Under the pieces are notes generated by a model. The model was not told where the DNA came from. It made no database searches and was given only the letters and a program-made list of their open reading frames with translations. Positions 51,087 through 60,752 of a stretch of 64,000 bases of DNA are shown here, piece after piece. Every line of letters starts with the position of its first letter. Position 1 is the stretch's first letter. The stretch is from Gammaproteobacteria bacterium (GTDB taxonomy: Bacteria > Pseudomonadota > Gammaproteobacteria > Eutrophobiales > Eutrophobiaceae). The DNA lies in contig JANQNX010000007.1 of assembly GCA_028279365.1 (NCBI GenBank), positions 95,175 to 159,174 on the forward strand, in the 5' to 3' direction. Made by a program: the position numbers and the translations under genes.

Positions 51087-51874
51087 TCAGCATTTTGAAT
51101 ATAAAATCGATTCGGGTGCCATTGGCCTTTACCAAGTTTGTTAGCGTGTTTGAGTGAGTGCCATGTGTAGTGCTGGGCATGCTGATTGGCATGCCTGATG
51201 TCCATGCCATTGGCCAGGTTAGCAGCGATAGCCGATGCCAGTGTGCAGCCAGAGCCATGGAATTCATTCGCCAGTCTGGGCCATGACAAAACAACGGAGT
51301 CGTTGTTATCAATATATAAGGTGTTATTCACTTCAGCGCCTGCTTCATGGGTGCCGGTGATGAGGATATGTTTGGCGCCGGCATCCAGTAAATTTATAGC
51401 GGCATCAGAAAGTTTATCTTTCCCGGTTAGGCATCTGGCTTCTTCGCTATTCGGTGTGGCAAGGGTGCATCTTGCAATGATCTTTCCAAGCAGGATGGAC
51501 TTAGTTTCTGTATCGACCATATCTTTACCACTGCCAGAACGTAGTACCGGATCAGCGACTATTGGAAAACCCCAGTCAGATAGTTTTGGTGACAATACCT
51601 TGATTAATTCGACCGATGGCAATAAGCCTATTTTGCATGCGTCAATTGATATATCACTTAAGACTAATTCAAGTTGTTCAAGAAAAGCTGCGGGAGTTTG
51701 CGGAATAATACTCTTAACACCTTGGGTATTTTGTGCTGTCAGTGCAGTAATGACACTCACAGGATTGCAATCATGAGCAATGACAGTTTCGATATCGGCT
51801 TGTATTCCAGCACCTCCACAAGGGTCATGTCCGCCAATTATCAGGACTGTGTTTTTCCGTTTGCTATTAGCCAT
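51083..51874 (-). CDS. thiD: Hydroxymethylpyrimidine/phosphomethylpyrimidine kinase
   Basis: Phosphorylates HMP and HMP phosphate in thiamine synthesis. The 263-residue ribokinase-fold protein has GGHDPCGGAGIQADIET near the N-terminus, ALTAQNTQGVKSI, DPVLRSGSGKDM and the C-terminal anion-hole motif HGSGCTLASAIAANLA. It begins behind AGTAGGA and is divergent from the rubredoxin gene (56 bases). Confidence 0.95.
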   Translation of the reverse strand: MANSKRKNTVLIIGGHDPCGGAGIQADIETVIAHDCNPVSVITALTAQNTQGVKSIIPQTPAAFLEQLELVLSDISIDACKIGLLPSVELIKVLSPKLSDWGFPIVADPVLRSGSGKDMVDTETKSILLGKIIARCTLATPNSEEARCLTGKDKLSDAAINLLDAGAKHILITGTHEAGAEVNNTLYIDNNDSVVLSWPRLANEFHGSGCTLASAIAANLANGMDIRHANQHAQHYTWHSLKHANKLGKGQWHPNRFYIQNAD

Positions 51875-51930
51875 GTGAAAGGTATCCTACTCAGCGAAAA
51901 TGGTTTCAGCAATAGAGAGAGGAATGAGTA

Positions 51931-52095
51931 ATGAAGCAGTATATGTGTGTAATTTGCGGGTTTGTCTATGATGAGGAGAAGGGTTGGCCCGAAGACGACA
52001 TAGCGCCCGGTACCAAGTGGGAAGATGTGCCACCTAACTGGGCCTGCCCTGAGTGCGGTGCACGAAAGGAAGATTTTGAAATGGTAGAAATCTAA
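51931..52095 (+). CDS. Rubredoxin
   Basis: A 54-residue electron carrier with one Fe(Cys)4 centre. The two ligand pairs are C-V-I-C-G (residues 6-9) and C-P-E-C-G (39-42), with the invariant Y-D-x-x-x-G and W-x-D-x-P-x-x-W framework. The ATG at 51931 follows AGAGAGGAATGAG. The stop lies one base from the hemJ stop on the other strand. Partner reductase is not in the window. Confidence 0.96.
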   Translation: MKQYMCVICGFVYDEEKGWPEDDIAPGTKWEDVPPNWACPECGARKEDFEMVEI

Positions 52096-52096
52096 T

Positions 52097-52522
52097 CTAG
52101 AACGGTCTGACGACAGCAAGAATAACAATAATTACCAGAAACAAGACCGGGATCTCGTTGAACCAGCGATACCAGATATGACTGCGGTGGTTGTTGTTGT
52201 TCTTGAATTCCTTAAGTAGTTTCCAGCAGTATGCGTGATAAATAACCAGTAACAATAAGATAAAGAATTTCAGGTGCAGCCAATACTGTCCGCTATACGC
52301 CGATAGTCCATTTGCAGACAATAACAACAACCCAAACAGCAGTGTTAATAAACCACCGGGTGTGGTAATACCATAAAATAATTTGCGCTCCATTACTTTG
52401 AATCGTTCAATGCTAGTATCATCATCAGCCATTGCGTGATAGACAAACAGTCTGGGCAGGTAAAACAGGCCGGCAAACCAGGTCACCATAAAGATTAAAT
52501 GTAACGCTTTATACCAGAGCAT
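52097..52522 (-). CDS. hemJ: Protoporphyrinogen oxidase HemJ
   Basis: A 141-residue, four-helix inner-membrane protein that oxidises protoporphyrinogen IX. It shows the family N-terminus WYKALHLIFMVTWFAGLFYLPRLFVYH with the conserved histidines, ERKLFYGITTPGG, and the LHLKFFILLLLVIYHAYCWKLLKEF helix. It is near the haem gene hemL but separated by the thi genes, and is followed upstream by the TlpA-type gene (17 bases). Confidence 0.93.
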   Translation of the reverse strand: MLWYKALHLIFMVTWFAGLFYLPRLFVYHAMADDDTSIERFKVMERKLFYGITTPGGLLTLLFGLLLLSANGLSAYSGQYWLHLKFFILLLLVIYHAYCWKLLKEFKNNNNHRSHIWYRWFNEIPVLFLVIIVILAVVRPF

Positions 52523-52539
52523 AGTTCAATTATTTATTG

Positions 52540-53061
52540 TTATAAGACACTTACCGTATCGTTAATCATTTCAGTAATCGTGTTTTTAAGCTTGGCGAAA
52601 TTTACCTTGCCGGTCAGTCTTTGTTTGATGTTGCCGTTAGCATCGATTAAAAAACTGGTGGGGGTCGCTGTAATGCCGCCCATGGCACTAACGGCATCAC
52701 CCTTGATATCCAAAGCGACAGTGTAAGGGATATTCATCGATTCGGTATAGTCGATCACCAGGTTGGGCGGATCGTAAGGCATAGCAACCGCAATTAATTC
52801 AAAACCGGTGTGTTTTAGTTCCTGATAAAGCTTTACCAGATGTGGTGTTTCTTCCAGACAGATACCGCAGCTGGTTGCCCAAAACGAAACCATCATCGGT
52901 TTACCCCGATACTCGGCCAGATTAATTGTTTCGCCGGACAGACTGTGTACGTTGGCCTTTGTCAGGTCAACACGAGATGTCGCGTAAACAGACAGAAAAT
53001 AATATAGCGCAACCGCCACAACCACGATAAGTGACGGTATCGCAACGGAAGCCGGTTTCAT
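52540..53061 (-). CDS. TlpA-family periplasmic thiol-disulfide oxidoreductase
   Basis: A 173-residue, membrane-anchored thioredoxin-like protein: one N-terminal helix (about 5-24) and a periplasmic redoxin domain. The active site WATSCGICLEETPHL has cysteines at 65 and 68 (C-G-I-C). Later strands include MPYDPPNLVIDYTES and GGITATPTSFLIDANG (cis-Pro). It likely keeps thiols reduced for cytochrome c or copper-site assembly (inference). It overlaps the DUF4126 stop by 4 bases. Confidence 0.9.
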   Translation of the reverse strand: MKPASVAIPSLIVVVAVALYYFLSVYATSRVDLTKANVHSLSGETINLAEYRGKPMMVSFWATSCGICLEETPHLVKLYQELKHTGFELIAVAMPYDPPNLVIDYTESMNIPYTVALDIKGDAVSAMGGITATPTSFLIDANGNIKQRLTGKVNFAKLKNTITEMINDTVSVL

Positions 53062-53705
53062 TCAGTCGAGCGTTCCGGCGACTGTTCAATCATGGTTGGC
53101 GCTGGTGGTTTATTGAAATTGATGAACTGTTTTAATTTGTTAAAGATACGATTTAACGCACGCCATATTTTGGGTAATAACCAGGCAATAAAGATGATGA
53201 ACAGCACCAGAAAAATAACGAATAACAGCGGGTGATTTAATGCTGCCCATATGCCACCGATAACCAATAGGTCTTCGCTGATAGACGCTGTCCAGTTTGT
53301 TACTGGTTCGGGCGAGGTATTGATCATCGCTCGTCCACCGGTTTTGGTTGCATGGGTTGCGGCAGTAAGGCTTCCGCCAACCAGAAATGCGGCCAGTTCT
53401 ACCGCCGGCGTGGTATCCCCAACGGCACTCATGGCTAATACGGCACCGAGGGGAATTCGGATGAAGGTATGTAATGTATCCCAGGCGGTGTCGACGCCAG
53501 GAGTCTTATCAGCAAAGAATTCAACACAGTACATTAGTCCTGCGGCCGTCATTACCATTGGGTCTGTCACGACCATCAGATCCGGGGGTAAAACAATATT
53601 GCCGGTCGTGCCCAAATAGCCAAGCATAAATACCGCAGCATAGAGATTAATGCCACTGGCCCAGGCGGCCCCCATACTTAACGCAATGTATTGAATTGTT
53701 TCCAT
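53058..53705 (-). CDS. DUF4126 membrane protein
   Basis: A 215-residue hydrophobic protein with five or six membrane segments and the family pattern ALSMGAAWASGINLYAAVFMLGYLG, FADKTPGVDTAWDTLHTFIRIPLGAVLA and ATHATKTGGRAMINTSPEP. DUF4126 has no established function. It heads the transcription unit DUF4126-tlpA-hemJ and has a positively charged C-terminal tail, probably cytoplasmic. Confidence 0.85.
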   Translation of the reverse strand: METIQYIALSMGAAWASGINLYAAVFMLGYLGTTGNIVLPPDLMVVTDPMVMTAAGLMYCVEFFADKTPGVDTAWDTLHTFIRIPLGAVLAMSAVGDTTPAVELAAFLVGGSLTAATHATKTGGRAMINTSPEPVTNWTASISEDLLVIGGIWAALNHPLLFVIFLVLFIIFIAWLLPKIWRALNRIFNKLKQFINFNKPPAPTMIEQSPERSTE

Positions 53706-53811
53706 AGCTAAACTCTAGTCTTGTTCATTAGACAACATAGCGGATTGTGTCATTTTGACAAGGAATTAATCAGCAACGACTACAATCGTTGTGTCTGAAT
53801 TGTGTATAATT

Positions 53812-53943
53812 ATGACTATGAAAGTGCATAGATGTTCAGGATCTTGCACTATTTTGGGTATCGAGTCGGAAGGCTTGACAGGCAATGAGGACGCAATTAA
53901 TCTAGCTATGATTGTGTTGTCAGGTACAGCGCAATCAGATTAA
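53812..53943 (+). CDS. Possible small ORF, 43 aa
   Basis: ATG start at 53812 with a second in-frame ATG at 53818. The product (MTMKVHRCSGSCTILGIESE...) has a C-x3-C pair near its N-terminus and no known family. No clear ribosome-binding site is visible, and the TATAAT directly before it would place the transcription start at or inside the start codon. Weak support. Confidence 0.25.
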   Translation: MTMKVHRCSGSCTILGIESEGLTGNEDAINLAMIVLSGTAQSD

Positions 53944-53971
53944 TAATAATAATTATAAAAAATCTGAATTC

Positions 53972-53998
53972 AAAGCGGCTTTGGCCGCTTTTTTATTT
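53972..53998 (+). terminator. Intrinsic terminator upstream of argC
   Basis: AAAGCGGC (53972-53979) pairs perfectly with GCCGCTTT (53984-53991) around TTTG, followed by TTTATTTT. It lies 52 bases before the argC start, so it ends a transcript from the gap or acts as an attenuator. Confidence 0.85.
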
Positions 53999-54049
53999 TC
54001 CTTCCACTGCGTATGATCGCGACATAATTTTGGTTCAAGGTAAATCAAC

Positions 54050-55087
54050 ATGTTAAACGTCGGCGTTGTCGGTGCAACGGGTTATACCGGATTGGAGCTT
54101 GTCAGGCTGTTGCTGGGTCATGTCGATGTCAACTTAACGGTCGTCACGTCTGATGCCGAGCAGGGCAAGCGCATCGATAGTATTTTTCCGGCATTAAGAA
54201 ATCGATGCGATCTTGAGTTTGCAGCGCATGATAGTCCGCAACTTGCGTCTTGTGATTTCGTATTTTTTGCAACGCCGCATGCGACATCCATGTCGCGCAT
54301 ACCTGCCCTGCTCGATGAGGGTTGTCGCGTTATCGATTTATCCGCCGACTTCAGAATTAAGGATGCCGCTGTCTGGCAAGACTGGTATGGCATTGAACAC
54401 GCCTGTCCTGAACGACTTGATAAGGCCGTTTATGGCTTGCCAGAATTGTACCGTGAAGACATCAAGTCTGCCTCGCTGGTGGCAAATCCGGGCTGTTATC
54501 CCACTGCAGTAGCGCTAGGCTTGCTCCCGGCCTTGGTGAACGGTTTGATTAATAGTGACAATATTATTGTCGATGCGAAGTCCGGGGTCAGTGGCGCAGG
54601 CAGGAAAGCAGCTGTAGCGAGTTTACATGCTGAAGTGTCAGAGTCATTTAAAGCCTACGGCGTGTCAGGCCACCGCCATTTGCCGGAAATACTGCAGACG
54701 TTGCGGGCTGCCAGTGATGATTCCAGCCTCAATTTGACTTTTGTGCCGCATCTGCTGCCAATGAACAGGGGCATTCTTGCGACAATTTATGTTGAATCGG
54801 TCAAGCATGGCGCTGGTTTTCAGGAAGCTTATGTTGATTTTTTCAAAACGGAACCGTTTGTGGACGTACTTCCTGCTGCCTCTCATCCAGAGACGCGGGT
54901 TGTCAGAGGGACCAACCAATGTCAAATTGCCATTCACGACAACATTAAAGAGTCTCGTAATATTGTGATCATATCTACCATCGATAATCTCGTGAAAGGT
55001 GCCGCTGGCCAGGCCATTCAAAATATGAATTTAATGGCTGGTTTTGCGGAGACAAGTGGTTTATCAGCATTGGGATTGGTGCCTTAG
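54050..55087 (+). CDS. argC: N-acetyl-gamma-glutamyl-phosphate reductase
   Basis: NADPH-dependent third step of arginine synthesis. The 345-residue protein has the nucleotide motif VGVVGATGYTGLELVRLL, the catalytic cysteine in VANPGCYPTAVALGLLPAL, SGVSGAGRKA and GHRHLPEI with the conserved histidine. Full length. Next gene after 12 bases is a DUF6776-like protein. Confidence 0.97.
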   Translation: MLNVGVVGATGYTGLELVRLLLGHVDVNLTVVTSDAEQGKRIDSIFPALRNRCDLEFAAHDSPQLASCDFVFFATPHATSMSRIPALLDEGCRVIDLSADFRIKDAAVWQDWYGIEHACPERLDKAVYGLPELYREDIKSASLVANPGCYPTAVALGLLPALVNGLINSDNIIVDAKSGVSGAGRKAAVASLHAEVSESFKAYGVSGHRHLPEILQTLRAASDDSSLNLTFVPHLLPMNRGILATIYVESVKHGAGFQEAYVDFFKTEPFVDVLPAASHPETRVVRGTNQCQIAIHDNIKESRNIVIISTIDNLVKGAAGQAIQNMNLMAGFAETSGLSALGLVP

Positions 55088-55099
55088 GTTGTTACGTTA

Positions 55100-55813
55100 A
55101 TGCCAAAGCTGGTTGTTAAAAAGCATCGTCCGCTGGAAATATTGCTTTTTTGTTTATTGTTCAGCCTGAGTATTTCAATTCTGGTTTGGTTATTACTGGA
55201 TGCAACACATTGGTCATTTATAAAGAGCCGTTTTTTAAGAGGGCAGGAAGCCAGCTTACTTTGGGAAGAAAACCGAGATCTTGTGAATGAGAATCAACAG
55301 CTCAAAGACAAGGTCATTATGCTGGAAAGATTGACCCAAATTGATAACAAGACGGCCGCCCGGTTACAGAATGAGATTCGGGTTTTACAGGATAATCTGT
55401 ATAAATTAACCGCTGAGCTGGAGTTTTATCAGGGCGTCATGACGGCGACGACTGACTCTAAAGGCTTGAATATTCAGGGTTTGCGTGTGGAATCCACTGA
55501 TGTGTCAGGAATTTATCGCTATAAGCTGATATTAACCAATGTGGCAAAAAGTGATAAAGTGATTAACGTCACGGTAGATATGTCGTTTGAAGGCTTGGGT
55601 AAAGAAGGGACAGAAACATTATCACTGGATCAGGTAACGGCCGCTAACGTATCAGAACAAAAAATTTCGTTTAAAAACTTTGAACGAATTGAGGGCAGTG
55701 TCACTTTTCCCGATGGCTTTAAACCACTGCGGGTAATAGTCGACCTAAAACAAATCGGTGTGTCGAAATCGACGATACAGAGAGTATTCGAGTGGTCAGC
55801 TAGTGCTGGCTAA
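55100..55813 (+). CDS. DUF6776-like single-pass membrane protein
   Basis: A 237-residue protein: one N-terminal membrane helix (about 13-34), a coiled coil rich in Glu, Asn, Gln and Leu (about 50-115), and a C-terminal beta-rich periplasmic domain. Genes of this type commonly sit between argC and a bactofilin gene in gammaproteobacteria. The layout suggests a scaffold that links the bactofilin to the envelope (inference). Bactofilin follows after 10 bases. Confidence 0.72.
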   Translation: MPKLVVKKHRPLEILLFCLLFSLSISILVWLLLDATHWSFIKSRFLRGQEASLLWEENRDLVNENQQLKDKVIMLERLTQIDNKTAARLQNEIRVLQDNLYKLTAELEFYQGVMTATTDSKGLNIQGLRVESTDVSGIYRYKLILTNVAKSDKVINVTVDMSFEGLGKEGTETLSLDQVTAANVSEQKISFKNFERIEGSVTFPDGFKPLRVIVDLKQIGVSKSTIQRVFEWSASAG

Positions 55814-55823
55814 GGAGTAAAAT

Positions 55824-56240
55824 ATGTTTGGTAATTCTAAGAATCGAAAAGCAACACGTATCGATACTCTCGTTGGGCAGCATTCTGAAATGCAGGGTGA
55901 TATCCGTTTTAGTGGTGGTCTGCATGTTGATGGCACGATTAAAGGTAATGTCATCGCAGAAAATGATGGAAGTTCGATGCTGTCACTGAGTGAGTGTGGC
56001 ACGATTGAAGGCGAGGTCAGCGTACCCTATGTTGTCTTGAATGGTGTAGTGATAGGTGATGTGCACGGAAGTGAACATGTTGAACTTGCGTCAAAAGCTA
56101 GAATCACAGGTAATGTGTATTATAATCTGATTGAAATGGCCATCGGTGCCGAGGTTAATGGCAAATTGGTCCACTCGCTTGAGCCTGCGGAGTCGCCTTT
56201 GGCACTGGCGCATGGTGAACCTGTAGAAGTGGGCGAATAA
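55824..56240 (+). CDS. Bactofilin (polymer-forming cytoskeletal protein)
   Basis: A 138-residue protein whose core (about 15-110) is a right-handed beta-helix of the bactofilin/DUF583 type: [51 protein letters not shown] and [25 protein letters not shown]. Bactofilins self-assemble into filaments and often recruit M23 peptidases; such a peptidase lies 1.5 kb downstream on the opposite strand. Confidence 0.93.
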   Translation: MFGNSKNRKATRIDTLVGQHSEMQGDIRFSGGLHVDGTIKGNVIAENDGSSMLSLSECGTIEGEVSVPYVVLNGVVIGDVHGSEHVELASKARITGNVYYNLIEMAIGAEVNGKLVHSLEPAESPLALAHGEPVEVGE

Positions 56241-56257
56241 GTTTAGGAAACGTAATT

Positions 56258-56614
56258 ATGAGTACAGCAGAAGAATTAATCACAGAATCTCCACTTGCTT
56301 TTAGCGAAGCGGCGGCGACCAAGGTGAAAGAACTTATCGAAGATGAAGGTAATGACAGCCTGATGCTGCGTGTGTTTGTCAGCGGTGGCGGTTGTTCCGG
56401 ATTTCAGTATGGTTTCACCTTTGATGAAGAAGTCGGTGACGGTGATACCGTCGTTGAAAATGGGGGCGTTAAGCTGTTGGTAGACCCAATGAGCTTTCAG
56501 TATCTATCCGGCGCTGAAATTGACTATTCAGAAGGCATGGAAGGTGCCCAGTTTGTGATTCGTAATCCGAACGCGCAGACAACTTGTGGTTGCGGTTCGT
56601 CGTTTTCAGTTTAA
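56258..56614 (+). CDS. erpA: Iron-sulfur cluster insertion protein ErpA
   Basis: A-type carrier that delivers Fe-S clusters to apoproteins. The 118-residue product has [17 protein letters not shown], the first cysteine in [11 protein letters not shown] and the pair in [11 protein letters not shown], the three conserved ligands. Its stop overlaps the anmK stop by 4 bases on the opposite strand. Confidence 0.95.
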   Translation: MSTAEELITESPLAFSEAAATKVKELIEDEGNDSLMLRVFVSGGGCSGFQYGFTFDEEVGDGDTVVENGGVKLLVDPMSFQYLSGAEIDYSEGMEGAQFVIRNPNAQTTCGCGSSFSV

Positions 56615-57708
56615 TTATTAGCTAAATAAAGCGCACCAAGCACGGCTCGATCACTCGAGCCAGTCACGCTGGGAAGGTTACCGACTTTCATTTCCATTCT
56701 TTGTTTTGCCAGCCAGGCAAAACAAACCGCCTCAATACAGTCTGCTCGTAATCCAAAATTATCTGTAGTGAATACAGTTTTGTCCTTTATTTCCGTAGAG
56801 AGTCTATCCAGCATCACCTCGTTATAAGCACCACCACCACAAACAACGATTTCGCTGGCATCTTGCGTGTGTTTATTAATCGCGTCAGTGATAGTGTTTA
56901 TGGTTAATGCTAACAACGTAGACTGCACATCTTCGTTACGCGGTGTGTCGTCTGTTTGTTGTAAATGCTTTTCAATCCAGGTCGGGTTGAAGTAATCCCT
57001 GCCGGTGCTCTTGGGCGGTGTGTCAGAAAAATAATGATCCGCAAGCATCTGTTCTAGCAATTTTGTATTTGTGTTTCCAGTCAGGGCCCACTGACTATGT
57101 TCGTCGAATTCTTTTTGTTGATGCTGTTGAATCCAGTCATCCAGCAGTGCATTACCAGGGCCGGTATCAAAGCCAATGGCAGATGTCTGGTTTGATAAAG
57201 CAGGGATATAAGTGATATTAGCCATGCCGCCGATGTTGAGTACAACAATTGATTTGTCTTGTTGTTGAAATTGGTATTGATGAAAGGCGCTGGCTAATGG
57301 TGCCCCTTGTCCATTAAGAGCCATATCTATCCTGCGAAAATCGGCAACGGTATCGATGTGTGTTTTAGTCGCAATGATGTTCGGATCACCGATTTGTAAT
57401 GAATTGCAGTCTGGATCATGAAATACAGTTTGGCCATGGCTGCCGACCGCAACGACGTCACTATGGTGAATATGATATTCATCCAAAAAACGGTTAATTG
57501 AATCGGCATAAAGTTGGCCGAGGCGGTGATCCATTTCGGCAACATCAGCCAGACTCGTATTTTTATTGATCGCACGCAGCTCGCGGCGTAGCTCTTTAGT
57601 AAGCGGGTATTCCTGGTAGTGAACAAGCGTGGTTTTGTCTTCAAACGTGACTAATGCAACATCAACAGCATCCATGCTGGTGCCGGACATAAGACCGATA
57701 AAGTACAT
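56611..57708 (-). CDS. anmK: Anhydro-N-acetylmuramic acid kinase
   Basis: Phosphorylates and opens 1,6-anhydro-MurNAc during peptidoglycan recycling. The 365-residue protein shows the phosphate loop [59 protein letters not shown] and [12 protein letters not shown]. It follows the M23 peptidase by 32 bases and is probably co-transcribed with it. Confidence 0.96.
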   Translation of the reverse strand: MYFIGLMSGTSMDAVDVALVTFEDKTTLVHYQEYPLTKELRRELRAINKNTSLADVAEMDHRLGQLYADSINRFLDEYHIHHSDVVAVGSHGQTVFHDPDCNSLQIGDPNIIATKTHIDTVADFRRIDMALNGQGAPLASAFHQYQFQQQDKSIVVLNIGGMANITYIPALSNQTSAIGFDTGPGNALLDDWIQQHQQKEFDEHSQWALTGNTNTKLLEQMLADHYFSDTPPKSTGRDYFNPTWIEKHLQQTDDTPRNEDVQSTLLALTINTITDAINKHTQDASEIVVCGGGAYNEVMLDRLSTEIKDKTVFTTDNFGLRADCIEAVCFAWLAKQRMEMKVGNLPSVTGSSDRAVLGALYLANN

Positions 57709-57740
57709 GTTAATGGTGTGCGATTTGAGAAGTGGCTGGT

Positions 57741-59306
57741 TTAGCCATCTTCCATAACCGCATTAGGAATATCTGTCGTAATGGTTTGTTTTGCTGCTAA
57801 CACCTGCTTGCCTGTCAGCCGATCAAGTTCTGCCAGCATGGGAGTGATCGATTGTTTAAATTCGGCAAGCTGTTTTTTACTAATGGATTCTGCTTTGGGT
57901 AATTTGACGGTCAACGGATTTTGGTGAACACCATGCACCCTGAATTCGTAATGCAAATGTGGTCCGGTTGCCAGTCCGGTGCTTCCAACATAACCGATAG
58001 TCTGACCTTGTTTCACGCGTTTACCAGAACGTACACCTTTGGCATAGTTGTTCAAGTGCGCGTAAACCGTACTGTATTTTCCGCCGTGTTTCAGAATTAC
58101 GGTTTTTCCGTAGCCACCTTTTCTGCCTGCATGAGAGACGACACCGTCTCCTGTTGCCTTTATCGGCGTACCTCTTGGTGCCGCGTAATCAACGCCGCGA
58201 TGCGCCCTGATTCTATTTAACACTGGGTGTTTGCGTTTTAAATTAAAACGAGAGCTGATGCGGGTAAAGTTTACCGGTGTGCGTAGAAAGGCTTTACGCA
58301 TCGCGTCGCCGTTATCGGCATAGTAATCTACGCTACCATCCTGATGCACATATCTAACTGCTCTGAGCGCATTATTTTGGTTGATGAATTCCGCGGCGAT
58401 GATGGGCCCGTCAGAGACCTTTTCGCCATCTTTGTATTTCTCTTCATAGATAACTGTGAATCGATCGCCTTCACGAATATCCAGTGCAAAATCAATATCC
58501 CAGCCATAGATACTCACCAATTGCATGATCAGCTTGTCTGACAGTCCCGCTCTTTTTCCGGAAAGAAACAGGGAATCATTGATAACGGCATCCGCATTCT
58601 TAACCACAGTATCGAGAGAATGTTCGACTGATTCAGCAACATATTGATCGTCAACCAGCGATACACTTAGTGAGCGAGTGACACTGGTTTCAAATTCCAG
58701 ACCGTGCAGACGATTATCAACGATATGAAAGTTAATGATCTGGCCCGGTTTAATTCTTTTTAGGGATTTGACCGGTTTACCGAGTGACATGATTTTATAT
58801 AACTCATTCGGGCTAAGTCCGAGGCGTGAAAAAATCAGTGCGAGACTGTCTCCGCTTTTGACAGTCACGGACTGCCAGTTGATGTTTTCTGTTTCACTGT
58901 TTTCTATAGGTTGATCGGTCAGTTGTGAATCTGGTGTAGATTCGTCCAGAGAGATAGTGTCTTCGGACAGCTGCTCTGCCAATAACGGTGAAGTTTTCTG
59001 TTGAAATTCATCGACAGTGTAGAAATATGTTTCAGTCTCGGTAACGGCTACATTCTGCTCAGGTGTGACTGGCTGTAATGTCTCAGTTTGTGGGTCTGAA
59101 TAAGACACTGCAGCGGCAACGGGAGTCGTTTTCTCAATGCCGGCGCCTGAGTCTGATTGACGTTGGAAAATGTAGTACGAACCGACAACAGTAATGGACA
59201 TGACTGCCAGACTTGTTACAAATCGCGGCAATGTTCTCATGTGATAACTTCGCCGACGACTTATTTCAGGCTTATAGTCTTTCTTTATATAAACTCTGTA
59301 AGTCAC
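57741..59306 (-). CDS. Murein endopeptidase, LysM/OapA and M23 domains (MepM-like)
   Basis: Zinc metalloendopeptidase that cuts peptidoglycan cross-links during growth. The 521-residue protein has a short basic N-terminus, one membrane helix (about 32-47), a LysM-like OapA segment (about 140-200) and a C-terminal M23 domain with HRGVDYAAPRGTPI (ligands His-x-x-x-Asp) and GLATGPHLHYEFRVHG (H-x-H). The GTG start has an AGGA 7 bases before; an internal ATG at 59240 is possible. anmK follows, and tyrS is divergent. Confidence 0.93.
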   Translation of the reverse strand: MTYRVYIKKDYKPEISRRRSYHMRTLPRFVTSLAVMSITVVGSYYIFQRQSDSGAGIEKTTPVAAAVSYSDPQTETLQPVTPEQNVAVTETETYFYTVDEFQQKTSPLLAEQLSEDTISLDESTPDSQLTDQPIENSETENINWQSVTVKSGDSLALIFSRLGLSPNELYKIMSLGKPVKSLKRIKPGQIINFHIVDNRLHGLEFETSVTRSLSVSLVDDQYVAESVEHSLDTVVKNADAVINDSLFLSGKRAGLSDKLIMQLVSIYGWDIDFALDIREGDRFTVIYEEKYKDGEKVSDGPIIAAEFINQNNALRAVRYVHQDGSVDYYADNGDAMRKAFLRTPVNFTRISSRFNLKRKHPVLNRIRAHRGVDYAAPRGTPIKATGDGVVSHAGRKGGYGKTVILKHGGKYSTVYAHLNNYAKGVRSGKRVKQGQTIGYVGSTGLATGPHLHYEFRVHGVHQNPLTVKLPKAESISKKQLAEFKQSITPMLAELDRLTGKQVLAAKQTITTDIPNAVMEDG

Positions 59307-59434
59307 AGTTTATCCTGATTAAATTTCCATACAATAACTACTGTAAACAACATCGTCAATAACTCATTGACGCCATGCAGATGATTTGTCAGCTGTGGTA
59401 AGCTACGCCCGTTTTTATACCTGCTGAGGGAAGT

Positions 59435-60637
59435 ATGACATCGATAGAAGAGTCTCTGGAAATAATTTCCCGAGGAACTGATGAAATTCTCATTCTTGAT
59501 GAGCTAAAAAAGAAGCTTGCGACTGGCAAACCGCTCAGAATTAAGGCCGGCTTTGATCCCACAGCGCCGGATCTACACCTCGGTCATACCGTCTTAATCA
59601 ATAAATTAAGACAGTTTCAAATACTGGGGCACCAGGTTCTGTTCCTGATTGGTGATTTTACCGGCATGATTGGCGACCCCTCAGGAAAAAGTGCTACTCG
59701 TCCGCCACTGAGTCGGGACGAAATCGTAGCTAACGCTGAGACCTATCAGCAGCAGATATTTAAAATTCTGGATCCCGATTTGACCCAGATTGAATTTAAT
59801 TCTAACTGGATGAACGACATGAATGCGGCTGACATGGTCAGGCTCGCTTCAAACTATACGGTTGCCAGAATGCTGGAAAGAGATGATTTCAATAAACGTT
59901 ACGCTACGAACCAATCCATCGCGATTCATGAGTTTTTATACCCGCTGGTACAGGGTTACGATTCCGTTGCACTGCGTGCCGATGTGGAACTTGGCGGCAC
60001 CGATCAAAAGTTTAATCTGTTAGTGGGCAGGCAGTTACAGGAAGCGCATGGCCAGCCTCCACAAGTGGTATTGACCGTGCCGATTCTGGAGGGATTGGAC
60101 GGTGTTCAGAAAATGTCAAAATCATTAGGTAATTACATAGGCATTGATGAACCCGCTACCGAGATGTTTGGCAAGGTCATGTCCATCTCGGATGACATGA
60201 TGTGGCGTTATTTTGAGCTATTGAGCTTTAGATCCACTGAAGAAATTGACTCTTTCAAACGTGACATTGAGCAAGGTAGCAATCCGCGAGATATCAAGTT
60301 TTTGTTGGCACATGAAATCATCGCCCGTTTTCATGATGAACAAGCCGCAAAAAACGCACAAGCCGACTTTGTTAATCGCTTCAGTAAAAATGAGATCCCG
60401 GAAGATATTGCTGAAGTTGATATTCATGTTGGCACGGAAGGATTGCCGTTGGCTAATATCTTAAAACAAGCTGAGTTGGTAGGCAGCACATCGGATGCCC
60501 ACCGTATGGTAAAGCAGGGCGCGGTAAAGATTGATGGTGAAAAAATATCTGACAGCCGCCAGACGATGTTAGCCGGTTTCGAAGGCGTATTGCAGGTCGG
60601 CAAACGAAAGTTTGCTAAAATTAGATTAAACAATTGA
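59435..60637 (+). CDS. tyrS: Tyrosine-tRNA ligase
   Basis: Class I aminoacyl-tRNA synthetase of 400 residues. The HIGH motif is HLGH at 48-51 and the second motif is KMSKS at 226-230, the TyrZ-type sequence rather than the KFGKT of E. coli TyrS. A C-terminal S4 RNA-binding domain (about 335-400) is present. In many relatives it directly precedes an rRNA operon, as it nearly does here. Confidence 0.96.
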   Translation: MTSIEESLEIISRGTDEILILDELKKKLATGKPLRIKAGFDPTAPDLHLGHTVLINKLRQFQILGHQVLFLIGDFTGMIGDPSGKSATRPPLSRDEIVANAETYQQQIFKILDPDLTQIEFNSNWMNDMNAADMVRLASNYTVARMLERDDFNKRYATNQSIAIHEFLYPLVQGYDSVALRADVELGGTDQKFNLLVGRQLQEAHGQPPQVVLTVPILEGLDGVQKMSKSLGNYIGIDEPATEMFGKVMSISDDMMWRYFELLSFRSTEEIDSFKRDIEQGSNPRDIKFLLAHEIIARFHDEQAAKNAQADFVNRFSKNEIPEDIAEVDIHVGTEGLPLANILKQAELVGSTSDAHRMVKQGAVKIDGEKISDSRQTMLAGFEGVLQVGKRKFAKIRLNN

Positions 60638-60664
60638 TATTTATCGCTATATTTATTTTAGTTC

Positions 60665-60698
60665 GCATTGCAGCATAAAATTGTTGCAATGCACAATT
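60665..60698. promoter_or_regulatory. Palindromic operator-like region before the sigma-54 regulator
   Basis: AATTGT (60679-60684) and ACAATT (60693-60698) flank TGCAATGC; a related GCATTGCAGC lies at 60665-60674 and another TTGCATCGCA near 60731. The core resembles the palindrome downstream of the gene (62751-62779), suggesting autoregulation. Confidence 0.4.
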
Positions 60699-60752
60699 TA
60701 TTTGATAAACTGGCTCTTATGTATATTATTTTGCATCGCAGGAGATGTCTGG

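Larger units (their letters stand above)
53706..54049. other. argC upstream region with possible short transcription unit
   Basis: The 344-base gap holds a TATAAT hexamer (53805-53810), a 43-codon ORF (53812-53943) and an intrinsic terminator (53972-53998), before argC. It could encode a short leader RNA or peptide. No ARG box was identified with confidence. Confidence 0.45.
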
